From: Abelmoschus esculentus
Taxonomy: Eukaryota > Streptophyta > Magnoliopsida > Malvales > Malvaceae
Assembly: GCA_035048815.1 (NCBI GenBank)
Contig: JAUCBN010000028.1
Coordinates: 9,293,001-9,357,000, forward strand
Direction of reading: 5' to 3'
DNA: 64,000 bases
Part shown: positions 21,021 through 31,680 of the stretch, in pieces
How the letters are laid out: each line of letters opens with the position of its first letter
Numbering within the stretch: the stretch's first letter is position 1
The notes under the pieces: generated by a model
The model's database searches: none
What the model saw: only the letters and a program-made list of their open reading frames with translations
Told to the model about the DNA's origin: nothing
Made by a program: the position numbers and the translations under genes

Positions 21021-22553
21021 TTATAACGATCCCGAGGAGCTGCTTGTACGGAGCAGTCTCCTAGGCCGTGCTGCTGGCTCCTTCCATCTAGGTCCTTGTG
21101 CTAGTGATTGCTATTGTTTGGCTTGCCAATGTGGCTGAACTCGACTGGGTGTTGTGCAGTGCGGTGGTGTAGTAACTTCATCTCCTTCTTCCACTTCGTC
21201 AATATATTTTGTGTACATGATTTCTGTTCTGCCCCCTACCGTGGCAGTGGGTATTGCTGGTTCATGTGACGAACTTTGGTATTCGTCAATCTCGCGAGAC
21301 AGAGTGTCTCTGCTAAAAACTAGGCATAGGGATTGGTTCCCGTTGGGGAGAGTTAAAAACAACTCGTCTCTTGGACGGCCGTTGGCTGGTAGAGGATACT
21401 TCGGTAGACCTGATCGACCTGGAAGGTCCGACAGCATAAAACTGTTGAGGCAGCCATGGTTGGAAAAATTGTTACGGCCCTGGGGAAGGTGTTGTCTCGG
21501 TATAAGGGGCGATAGTGACAAAGATGTTAGTTGGGAATTCTGGGAATTGCTCCCCTTGATTTGGGAAACTTGTCATCATCATGTAGGCAAGAGATGTGTT
21601 AAAGTCGCGCTGGTACTCCATGTAGCGTTGCTGGCGAAGGTCCATGGTTGCCATCCTTTGCAGAATTTCTTGGTAAGGGTTTGCTGCGGTAGGGCCTAGG
21701 CAACTGTGGGTACTTCTACCGAGTACTGCCCTCCGACAGTAATATCTGCAGTGAACTGCTGCGGTGTTGCTTGGACAAGTTCTACCTGGGTTATCTACAT
21801 GATTCGGCAATAGAAATCTTTAGACCATCCCGGCCGATTCGGTATGTACTCATCTGTAGCCTCGACTGGTACACCTGCAGCAATACACAAGGCAGAGATT
21901 AAAGAAGGGAAACACAGTGGGCCTTTGTCTTTCTTACCGCAATCATAAATTTCTTAGAGAATAATTTCTCCAACGTTGATGGTCCTCTTGTTGATTATGG
22001 ACTGGATGAGAACGAAACGTCTCCTGTCGACTGTGTTGTTATGTGATGTGGGAATTAGACGTCTTTTGACAAAGGTGCACCTCATCTTAGCCTCGGGTTT
22101 GAGGTTCAATCTTGTTACGGATCTTCTATGGTTATCGGTCTCCTAAGGGGTATCATCGTAACAAAGATCATCTTTGATTATCTCGAAGTCGACATCGGAG
22201 ACCTCCGACACAAAATCACTATGTGCATTAGACAACAGAGTGAGGCCATAGCATTGGTTGATTGCTTCGGCATTAAGGGCGACTGGCTTCCGTCGACAGT
22301 GGACATATAAATTTCCTTTGCTCGGCATGTGGGCATAAAACTCTCGGATGATCGTGGTATTCGCTGGGAGAGGTTGGAGACAGAAGATTTACCAATCTTG
22401 GTATTTGATTTTGTCGAACAATAACTGTTCGATATCGTAATTATCTTCATCCAAGTGCTGAAATCCTTGCTCCTCCCATAGCTGTTGTGCCACAAAAGAA
22501 CGATTGAATCGCTCTTCAATGGCGGTAGGGTAAAAGCGGTTGTAAGCGACCAT
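21021..22553 (-). pseudogene. ORF2 of A2, nonsense-damaged
   Basis: A 511-codon frame from ATG 22553 (MVAYNRFYPTAIEERFNRSF) to TAA 21021-21023. Core motifs: IIREFYAHMPSKGNLYVHCR, LKPEAKMRCTFVKRRLIPTS, INKRTINVGEIIL, CFPSLISALCIAAGV, then EILQRMATMDLRQQRYMEYQ. At the codon that is TAG in A1, A3, B1 and C1 this copy has CAA. In-frame stops include one in the DW-IFC motif near 22392, one after DDTP near 22142, one after GEIIL and one near 21795. No net frameshift. It is more diverged from A1 than A3 is, and its C-terminus (SSSSGSL) differs. Confidence 0.8.
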
Positions 22554-22713
22554 GATTGTAGTTATTGAATGCCTTGAGCGAAATCTGGAGTACTTGAAAG
22601 GATTGTTGAAAATTTCAAGAAGTAGATGAGAGCTAAAGTAATAAAGAGAAAGATTGTGAAAGAAAGAAGATTAGCAAGAATGCAAGAGTGGGCAATTCTA
22701 AGCAAGAGAGTTG

Positions 22714-22721
22714 TTTATATA
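22714..22721 (-). promoter_or_regulatory. Candidate internal TATA box for ORF2 (A2)
   Basis: TATATAAA on the minus strand, 168 bp upstream of the ORF2 ATG. The spacer 22554-23021 also has the perfect palindrome CTGCCGCGGCAG at 22864-22875 and a near copy at 22786-22796. Confidence 0.6.
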
Positions 22722-23021
22722 GGCTGTAAAAAAATGACTGTTAAAAATTAGCCGTTAGGCATTTACTGCCTTGCTGAACAGTTACTGCCGCGGCGGATTT
22801 CTAGGTAGAGAGTCGTTACACTATTTTTGCCCGTTAGAATTTCTGCGGCTCTAACATAGTGTACTGCCGCGGCAGCATACTTCCTGTTGTGAAATAATTT
22901 TTCTACATTCGTTGCTTTATTTATCCTAAAAATAAAACTTAAAAATATAAAATATTGAAAATAAAATATAACAACATATAAAACTAGTCCTAATATAATA
23001 AATAAAAGGGAAGGGAAGAGA

Positions 23022-23235
23022 TTATGTTACTTGTGGAGTGCATGTGAATGTATCTCCAAATTTGGTTATCTTTTTCTGGCTCGTATCTTCCTTCGCGTGT
23101 TGGCCAGACCTTCAGTGCATTCGACTTCTCCTTTTGGCTTTACTCGCTTATCGAATAGTCTGTCGAGCGTGCTGTCCAGGCAGGATGTTTTAGTAACCTG
23201 GTTTGGTGTATGCAGAGCCTTACATTCTGCTGGAT
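23022..23235 (-). pseudogene. gag-protease C-terminal tail of A2
   Basis: About 70 codons on the minus strand, from PAECKALHTPNQ to the stop at 23022-23024. It aligns with A1 11280-11490. Truncated at its N-terminal side by the junction with LTR-B. Confidence 0.65.
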
Positions 23236-23510
23236 GTTTTAATATTTTCAGGTTTGATCTTCTAGAAGGTTTAATCCCGCGTGACCTTGTCCATGGGCTT
23301 TTCTTGTGTTGTTTAGCTCCAAATCTTGGGCTTCTTGTTTAGCAATTCTCTCCTCAATTTTCTCTTTCAACCGCTAGACATATCGTTTTTTCTTCTCTAC
23401 TGCCTCAGCATCAGGTCCTACCTCAGCCTCATTCTGCTACTTCGGCAGTACTTGTTCCTGCATAGATAAGAAAATGCAATAAAGTATACCTTTTCTACAA
23501 GTATGATCTT
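23236..23510 (-). repeat. Duplicated LTR-B piece
   Basis: About 275 bp nearly identical to 18530-18803, ending in the same ATCTT immediately before an A-type LTR. Together with that LTR it repeats the LTR-B/LTR-A arrangement of 18530-20123, so the locus has been partly duplicated in tandem. Confidence 0.7.
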
Positions 23511-24836
23511 TGATGCGCGTAATAATAGCGCAACTGTGCAGTGTACACGTCGCAAGTAATAAAGTGATAAGTATATCGTGTATGATCTCCATAGGGATTG
23601 GTATACTTAATATGTCTCCCCTTGTTCTCTTGCTCTTGAAAGATAAAGTAAAAACATAGATATGTGGATTTATTTAACTAAGTAACTAAATAAAAAAACA
23701 TAAAATAAAGGATTGAGAATAATATAAAGAAAGTGGGTAGGATCCAGCTGCGTCAATTAGTGGATTCAAGTGATCTTCTTCTTGTCCAAAGCAATTACAC
23801 AACACTACTTCGACAGTACTGCAGATACAACCTCGGCAGCGTTAGTATTCTTTATCGCGGTAATCTCTTGCTCTTGGGAAGATGCATCAAAGTTCAGCAA
23901 AGTGTCCATAGTTGACTCCGCTTATCTCTAAGTCAGAGCGTTGTTGATGATTGGTCTTTGACGATACCTCTCGGCATGAATCAACGATAATCATCAACCA
24001 ATCAAACACTTATTTTAGCTTTTGAAACTCTTAACCTCTCTCTAGGCCGAGTTAGTGTCATCAACACTGTACTTATCCCTTTCATTAATATAACTCTCTA
24101 GATGCTAGATAAATAGATTACTTACAAACTTTTCTCTCGAGCATGAATGCAAGAACAAGGAATGATAATAGGATAATTAAACTTCGATATTATTATTGCA
24201 TTAGAACAAAGAAACAAGAAACAATCTCCTCTCACTAATATCTACAACCTTCACCTTTCCCTAAGAGATAATGTCGATAGGTACAAATCTTAGGGGAAGA
24301 GATTCTCTAAAATCGACTCTCTCTAACAATGTGGCCGGCTAGGTTATATATAGTCTTTACCTATGGCAAACCTTTCCTAAATAGACTCTAACTTGGAGTA
24401 GGGAGCAAGTCTTCTACATGAGATTTGATGTTTCCAAGTTTGCAACCTTCTAGAAAGCTTTTCCCGTCCAGTCTTTGACTTGGGCTTTTAGTGCGCTAGC
24501 CTGGTCCAATTGGTGCGCTACATCTTCTAGAATGTTCTCTATATTTTTGTCTTTCATTCGTCTACAATGTTGATGTTGCCACTCTGGATGCTGCCGCGGC
24601 CTTGTCCCTGCCTCGGCCTCAATAATACTTCTCTGCTGCCTTAGCCCTGGATATCCTTACATGTACAGAATATGTAATAATTTCTGTATTGTCTATAAAT
24701 GTAAGCTTTGTAAGTAGTAATAACAGAATATCCAATATTATGCAATGAGTCCATATTTTAGTTCAAGTTGGAGCATAATAGATACATAAAGTACCATGAG
24801 AAGGGTAGTAAATAACTGCCTTTTTGGCACTCATCA
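23511..24836 (-). mobile_element. Solo A-type LTR with ATCTT target duplication
   Basis: 1326 bp, plus-strand edges TGATGCGCG and GGCACTCATCA. Flanks are ATCTT at 23506-23510 and 24837-24841, and LTR-B continues on both sides. The uninterrupted site is seen near 5230. No internal sequence remains, so this is a solo LTR or one LTR of a duplicated element. Confidence 0.85.
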
Positions 24837-27549
24837 ATCTTTAATAGCATTTTCCTAAATATATCATATTAAGTCTATGTATTGGTTCAAGTAGGTGTAG
24901 ATTTGAAGATAAGTGCCCATGAAAAGTGTAGAAAGTGATAGTGATTTGAGCACTTATCACACCCTCAAACTCGAACTATTGTTTGTCCTCAAGCAATGCA
25001 AATCATCAATTTGTCAAACTCTATTCCCTCTTGGTCTTATGCTTCCCTCTATTCTCCCTACCATAACTATGTCTAGTCCTTGGGCTTGACCTTTCGGTTA
25101 CTCAAGGGTGTACCTAGAAGACAAACTATAAGGCTAGTGTGTGTGTGCGTTTTTATGGACAAGTTTGAGTGATGGATTTCTTAGATAAATTCTAAGTTCA
25201 AGACAAGTAGACATGGTTTTAGTGTACTGTTCTTATAACAACAATTTCTCGAGCCACTTTTGGGAACCTCAAGTATTGTGTTTTCTCTATCTTAAATCTT
25301 ATTTTCTTTTACTATTCTTTGATACATACTAGAGCCAATTTTGGGCACCTCTAGCATGATGAAGAGTGTTTCTTAGAGCCGGTCATAGGCACCTCTAGTC
25401 ACTTTTTCAAATTCTAAGTCTTTATCACCTAAGTTCATTAAAAGAATTCCTAAACCAAACAAGTCCCAAAAGTGTTTTTAGTATTCAACCTCATAGCAAG
25501 CTTCTAAGTTTTTCTCCTTAAGTATCCTAGAGTCAAGCTTTCAAAACAGATCCTAACTATGTTAAGGAGAAAGATTTCTATTGCCTTTAAGAATAAACTA
25601 AGACAATACTGATTAAGAGCAGTGCAAAAGTATGACAACAATTTTAAGTACAGTGGTGTATATAGAACAAAAAATTTTATCACTAAAAACTTCCTTTTCA
25701 TGGCAGGGTCGTGGTAGTAGATAGCCTTGGCAGTGGCTCTACACCCCCAAACTCAATGTAACATCCCGTTTTTGGGGTTATTAGTTTAGGCTTAGTTAGG
25801 GGAATTCGATTCGGGTCGAATCGGGTTCTCCGGTTCATTAATTCCGGGAAAAATAAAATAAGGATATTTTTAATTAAGGAAAATAATAGTTTTGGAATAT
25901 GGTTTGAAATATTTAAAATATGTTTCAAAACTAAAAGAAAATAATTTGGATTTTATAATGATTTTTAGTTATGCTTAATTATGCATAAGTGACCGATTTG
26001 TAATTTTTGAAAAATTGGAGGACTATTTTGTAATTTTCGGCAATTATATGTTTTTAGTGACCAAATTGAAAAGCAAGCTAAACTTAAAATCCTTAGAGGG
26101 CCATAAACCCATTTCTAATTTTTAATGATGATTTATTCACCAAAATATATTTTTAATTACTTTAATTGGATTTTTAATCATTTTCTACCAAAACCACTTT
26201 TTCTCTAATTTTCTCTTATCTTTTTCTCTCATTTTCTCTCCACTTTCTCTTCATCTTTTCTCTTCAATTCCTTGCTGATTTTTGCATCTTTTTCCACAAA
26301 GATTACATCACTTGCATAATCTTTCTATCCTTTACAAAATCTATGCATCAATTTCATCAAATCTACATCAAATTGCAAGGAATCAAGAAGAGGAAAAATA
26401 CATATTTTTGGTGAAAAGATCTTGAAGGTAATTTTCTGGATTTTTATTCTTTTCTAAGGTTCTTTATTGAAATTCCCAAGTATTAGCTTGCTAATCTTTG
26501 AATAAACACTTGATTCTATGTTTTAATGTTAGATCTAATGTTTTTGTGATGTTTTTGTGATGTTTTTGTGAAATCTTTTTTGATCTCATTTAATGCTAGA
26601 AATTAGATGAATTCAATCATGTTTTTATGTTGATTTAATGATTGATTGAGTCTTGATTTGATATCACATTAATTTAATCCCGGAATAATGCAATCGGTGT
26701 AGTGTTAAGGTGCTTTTCGGTTGTTTTATGGGCTGTTTTAGATGCTTGAATGTTGCTGGAGATATAAGGATGGTTTGTATGTGTTTTTGGATCATAATTG
26801 AAGTGGATTAGATGTTAGATTCGTTAGGTTTTGGGCTGATGTTGTTCGGATGCATTTCGGCTTAGTTTTCGGTCTTTTCGGCTAAGTTTTTGGTAGTTTA
26901 ATGGTGATCAGATATGGCTGTTGGTTTGAGCATGTTATGATGTGAGAATGCTCTGTTTTTAATATTGTAGAAGAGGTACAAGAAGAAGCTTGATTGCTGG
27001 TGCGTTAGTGCGATCATCGGTGAGCGGCGAAAGCTTGTTTCGCTTGTTGGTGAGTGGTTACGGATTTAAAGCGAATTGCGTTTGGTACGTTCTGTTTTTG
27101 GGGACTATGGAAGAGTGTGAAAACCTTCTATAGTTCAAGAGTAAGTAAAGTACTTGTTTTGTTAAACCGATATGAATTTCGGCTACATTTTATAAAGACA
27201 TTATGTTGGTAATGCAATGAGATTTATACAAATGCATGAGCATGATTTGAAATGGTGCATACATGAGAATTACTTGCTGAAATGCATAGCTTATTTAGCA
27301 TCCATGGTTATGGAAAATTGTGACAAATGATTTGGAATACAATGTGGTTAATTGCCTTATACATGATGGTGCCTTTGGGCATGGCTTTGGTTCATTTGTT
27401 GTACATACTATGCATGCATTATGAGCAGCAAGTTATCATGCACATTTGATTATGATATTGGCTTAGTGACACTAACTTTAGATTCGAATACGAATGACAT
27501 GTCATTAGGATTGAGTGCACTATAAAATAAAGAGAATATTGATATTGCC

Positions 27550-27795
27550 TACACGTAAACAAGGGTGACTTTGTGTCCAACCGTGCGTGGTAGTGCCGTC
27601 TACACGTAAACAAGGGCGACTTTGTGTCCAACCGTGCGTGTAGAGCTTGCCTATATGTAGACAAGGGTGACTTTGTGTTCGACCGTGCATATAGTTGACC
27701 CATACGTAGACAAGGGCGACTTTGTGTCCAACCGTGCGTAGTGGGGGATAACATGTATACAAGGGGGACTAGGTGTCCGACCGATGCATGTTGAG
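27550..27795 (+). repeat. 51-bp tandem repeats in LTR-D
   Basis: Five diverged units start at about 27550, 27601, 27653, 27703 and 27754. Core: ACAAGGGYGACTTTGTGTCC. Related, shorter arrays occur in the D1 LTRs at 53030-53130 and 63070-63270; the last also has ~22-bp units with GACATGACACTAAGTCA. The array length differs in each copy. Confidence 0.75.
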
Positions 27796-28499
27796 AAAAA
27801 GGATCCGTGTATTCGGTGAACTCAAGGTTCACATTAAGTGGTCACTAGAATGCCAATATACATACATGAATTTGAGAATAAGCTTGTACATCATTTATAA
27901 ATTGTTTTGAAAAGGTTATGTGAATTCAAGGATGCATATGATTTTAAGAATATGAGCATGAGATGTTAGCATGCATGATTTAATAAAGTGTTTCAAGTTA
28001 TGTTTTCAACATGGTTTTAAATAGATGCATTGATGATTGGTGTAGAGCTTCCTCACTAAGCAAGTTTGCTTAAGCCCTCTTTTCATCCTTGCAGAAAAAT
28101 AAAGGCAATTGAGGCTTTGTTCGAGGCAAGGGAACCAAGGGGAAGAATCACATTGAATTTGGTATGTTTTTGGCAAATAAATTGGGTAAGGCAATGTGTA
28201 ACACAACCTATGTGAGGAGTATGTTCTTAGGTTTTGAATTATGTTGTAATAAGACCATTAATGTTTGATTGCTATTGTTGAACTTTGGAAATTGTTGAAT
28301 TGTTGAGGCATGTACTATCATGATTGCTTTGTTGTTAATCTCTTCTTAGGGAGTATGCCTATAGCTTGATTGATGTCTATGATGTAGTTGATTATGTGCC
28401 ATATGTTGCTAATCATGTTTAGGATTGATACTTTTGGTGGTTCTATTAATGGTTGAGTATTGAGCTTTTGGTTTGCACTTAGTGAAATGAAACAATTGG

Positions 28500-28665
28500 C
28501 TCCAGACCCAAAGTTTCGAAACCTTTGATTGAAGGTTCTGAAACCATTGTCAAATAGTTCGAAACCTTCATAAGGTTTCGGAACCTTTCGGGCAGTTTCA
28601 ATTTTAGGAAGTTACTGGACGCGATAAGTTTCGGAACCTCTGGAAAAGTTTCGAAACCATTGATC
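28500..28665. repeat. Cluster of TTTCGAAAC palindromes in LTR-D
   Basis: At least six copies of GTTTCGAAACC or one-base variants (TTCTGAAAC, TTTCGGAAC) at irregular spacing. Equivalent clusters lie at 52147-52295 and 61090-61280. An associated set at 62175-62370 uses GTTTCGAAAC and GTATCGATAC. Confidence 0.7.
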
Positions 28666-29361
28666 ACCTAAAATTGAAAGTTGCTGGAAATTATATTTTA
28701 GTCCCGATTATTTTCCTTTGTTCGATTAAGGTACTTGTAGATGTTATTTTGAGCTGAAATTTTACATGCATGCTTAAAGTTGATTTAATTTCAAGATGGT
28801 TAATTTAATTTGGTTGAAGTTCTTGTATTTTGGAAGATTTATATTTTGGTCCTTAAATTAGAGAAACTTGCAATTGACGATGTTAGAATAATCCGTTTGA
28901 GTTGAAACTTGCTGTGAGGTATGCTTGGGTGTTTAATTAAACATAGATGGAAAGAATTTCTACCTTGCTAGTCGTATTTAAAAGTTTTATGTTTTAGTCC
29001 TTAATCCATGTTAGTGTTTAATCGGATGGTTGTTTACGATTAATGTGTTACTGATAATGCTTTGTATGAAACCTTGTCACATAGGAATAAGATTGTGCAT
29101 CTAGTAGGATAAAATAAAAAAAAGTAACGGTTTTAGGGTTGTTTATCGAATCGAACCTTCGCGGGTTTGGTTTGATATTCCCCGTGTAACCCGTTAGTGT
29201 CGGTTTCGTCTAGGCCAAGCTAAGGGGGTTACACTCAAACCAAGCATTGTCTTCAATGCTTAATTTAGGGGTAGGCAATAAAATATATACATAAAATATA
29301 AGCAAATAAGAGAAAAAAAAATCAGAAAACAATTTATATTAGCAACAATAGAGAAGAACAA

Positions 29362-30577
29362 TTAACATGATTTGGAAGAACTTTCTTCCATAATTTGTCT
29401 TCTCGGTCTGGCTGCTGATGGTTGTGCCCTTGGTGATGGTGATGACTTTGTTCTTCTTGGTGGCTGACCTCTTGTTGGTGTTGCCCTTTTTATTGGGGCA
29501 TTGACTTCTTCTCCTCCTTCATCTTTTGTATCTATGATTTCAATGCCTCCTTCATTTTCTAGATTTGCTCTAGCAGGCTGGATACTGGGTTCGGCAGTTG
29601 ATGAGCTCTGATGAACGTAGGCATCTATCTCAGCCAATAGACTACCCATTGGTATCGATGATCTTGGGGGAGTGTTGAAAACTCCCCTTCTTTTCGAAGG
29701 TCTTCTACTTTTAGATGTTGTCGCGGCAGCGTCTGCGGCCCTAGATGGGCCAGCTGCATTATGTTGCTGCTGCGGTCTGGATGTGAAGAATGGTCTCGGC
29801 CCTGGTGCTGGAGTGGGCTCTGTGTATGATGTTTGTAGGGCATTCTGGAAATTGCACTCCTTGGTTGGGGAAGCTTTGCATCATCATCTGGGCGAGCATG
29901 CTGTTGAGGTCTCGTTGGTATTCCATGTATCTTTGTTGGCGAAGGTCCATGGCTTCCATCCTCTGCAAAATCTCCTGGTATGGATTTGTCGCGGAAGGGG
30001 CTTCGGTAGTGCCAGGTACATCTGTCGTGTACTGCCCTCCGGTAGTGTAGTCAGTTGTAAATAATACGGTGTTGGTTGGACAGATTCTGCTTGTGTGATA
30101 TGCATCACCCTGTGGCAGAATTCTCTGGTCCAGCCCTGCCTTGCTGGTGTGTATTTATCAGTATCCTCTATTGGTACTCCTGCAACAATGCATAAAGCAG
30201 ATATTAAACAAGGGAAATATAATGGTCTACGTTCCTTCTTACCATAATCATGAATTTCCCGAAGGTTGATCTCTCGAACATTGATGCTTCTTTTTTTGAT
30301 GATTGAGTGGATCAATATCAATCTCTTGTGGTCCACTGTGCCGTTGTGGGAAGTAGGGATGAGGCGTCTCTTGACAAATGTACACCACATTTTTGCCTCG
30401 GGCTTGAGGTTTTGCCTTGTCACCGAACTTCTATGGGAACTGGTTTCACATTAAGTACTATTGTAAAAAAGGTCATCCTTGATTAGCTCATAATCTTGTA
30501 TGGTGATGTCGTCCATGAACTAGTCCACTGTGCCGTAGAATTTATTAATTGTTTCAGCATCAAGGCGTACTGGTCTG
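29362..30577 (-). pseudogene. ORF2 of B2, N-terminus deleted
   Basis: Minus-strand ORF2 from about residue 90 to the stop at 29362. Visible: PVRLDAETINKFYGTVD, TIQDYELIKDD, NLKPEAKMWCTFVKRRLIPT, KRSINVREINLREIHDYG, EILQRMEAMDLRQQRYMEYQ (CAG at the codon that is TAG elsewhere), and the C-terminal tail ending EESSSKSC. The N-terminal ~90-130 codons and part of the 5' spacer are lost at 30577, where ORF2 joins the spacer sequence GAGTATTGTAAGGAAG directly. A frameshift near 30060 and small deletions (for instance near 29830) are present. Confidence 0.75.
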
Positions 30578-30965
30578 AGTATTGTAAGGAAGATTAGAAT
30601 TCTAAAGAAATTTCAAGAATGCACGAGTAAATAGTTCAAGAGCAGGATGCTGTTTATATAGGCCTCGGCAGTGTGACCGTTTTAACCACTACCCGTTTTG
30701 TAGTCGTTTTGAATTTACTACCCGTTAGCATTTACTATCGCGGCGTAAAACTCGACAGATAGCCGTTATACTATTTTTTGCCCGTTGGGATTTCTGCGTC
30801 TTCTGTCATTATTTACTGCCCTCGGCAGAACTTTTGCTCTGAACTATTTCTCTTTTATTCTTGAATCCTAAAAAAAACTGAAATAAAAAATATATCAAAT
30901 AAAAAGAATAAGCATATAGAATAAAACTAATCCTAATATAATAAAATAAAATACAAAGGAAGAGA

Positions 30966-31680
30966 CTAAGTTACTGGTGGAATGCATGTAATGCATCTCC
31001 CAAATTGCTTCTCCCTTCTTTCTTTCTTGCCTCTCCATTGGTCTTAATTTTCTTGTCAAATAATTTGCCGAGTGTGCTGCCTAATCAGGATATCTTGGCA
31101 TCTGCTTCTGTTGTTTGGAGGGCTTTGCACTCTTCTGGACTATCAAATTTTTTCAAATTATGGATGCATTGAGTTTAAATTGTTGATCATTGACCCTAAT
31201 TGTCAACTCTCTGTTTTCTACATCTATCAAGGTTCGTCCAATAGCAAGGAAAGGTCTTCTTAGGATGATCGGTGCATTTTTATCTACTTTGCAATCAAGG
31301 ACAAGGAAGTCGGAAGGGAAAATAAACTTGTTAACCCTAACCAATATGTCCTCAAATTTTCATTCTGGATGCATATAAGATTTATCTGCAAGTTGGAGCA
31401 GCACTATCGTAGGTTTCGCTCTTCCTATTCCGAGTTTCTGAAAAACTGATTTAGGCATGAGATTTATGCTTGCCCCTATGCCACATAGTGTCTTTCCTTC
31501 ATAGTTGTTACCAATCGCACAAGGTATGATGAAATATCCTGGATCCTTCAATTTGGGTGGCATGCGATTGTGCAGCATTGCCATGCATCCTTCAGTTGCT
31601 GCCACTGTCTCAAACTCACCTAACTTCTTTCTTTTAGAAACAATGTCTTTCAAGAATTTAGCGTAGTTGGTCATCTGTTT
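30966..31680 (-). pseudogene. Protease part of B2 gag-pro
   Basis: Minus strand: TNYAKFLKDIVSKRKKLGEF, ATEGCMAMLHNRMPPKLKDP, the protease region TLCGIGASINLMP (GIGA replaces the expected DLGA, so probably inactive), NKFIFPSDFLVLDC, NAPIILRRPFLAIG and the PPVT end with stop 30966-30968. Frameshifts near 31000 and 31150. Its start CTAAACAGATGACCAACTA is the same gag deletion junction as in B1. Confidence 0.75.

Larger units (their letters stand above)
18804..23235 (-). mobile_element. Element A2, 5'-truncated, inserted in LTR-B
   Basis: Minus strand: remnant of protease tail (23235-23022), spacer with TATA box, ORF2 22553-21021, 3' UTR, polypurine tract, 3' LTR 20123-18804. Gag, primer site and 5' LTR are missing; at about 23236 the sequence changes to LTR-B. 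The bases before the LTR at 18799-18803 are ATCTT, the same insertion site as the LTR at 23511. Confidence 0.8.
17579..24959 (-). repeat. B-type LTR shared by B1 and B2, interrupted
   Basis: LTR-B sequence is 17579-18803 plus 24842-24959 (about 1.34 kb), edges TGATGCGCG and CACTTATCA on the plus strand. On its low side is a primer binding site (5' LTR role for B1), on its high side a polypurine tract (3' LTR role for B2). One LTR serving two internal regions is the product expected from unequal recombination between LTRs. The interruption at 18804-24841 is A2, a duplicated LTR-B piece, a solo LTR-A and a target duplication. Confidence 0.75.
25757..29233 (+). mobile_element. Solo LTR of a chromovirus-type element (LTR-D, 3477 bp)
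   Basis: It starts TGTAACATCCCG and ends GGGGGTTACA, with TSD CTCAA at 25752-25756 and 29234-29238. The empty site (CCCCCAAACTCAAACCAAGC) is present in B1 at about 6142 and in B3 near 50243. The same LTR family, reversed, flanks D1 (51712-54954 and 60525-64000), where a PPT and tRNA-Met primer site confirm the edges. No internal domain is left. Inside are a 51-bp tandem array (27550-27795) and a TTTCGAAA palindrome cluster (28500-28665). No ORF here is convincing. Confidence 0.9.

Noticed and set aside
21154..21699. 181-residue plus-strand frame
   Set aside because: Antisense shadow of A2 ORF2. The minus strand has the conserved motifs.
27550..27795. CRISPR-like repeat array
   Set aside because: Contiguous 51-bp tandem units with no spacers, inside a plant LTR.
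27419..27832. 137-residue frame with repeated LDTKSPLFTCR-like units
   Set aside because: Antisense reading of the 51-bp array; the unit is a multiple of three, so a repeat frame opens by chance.
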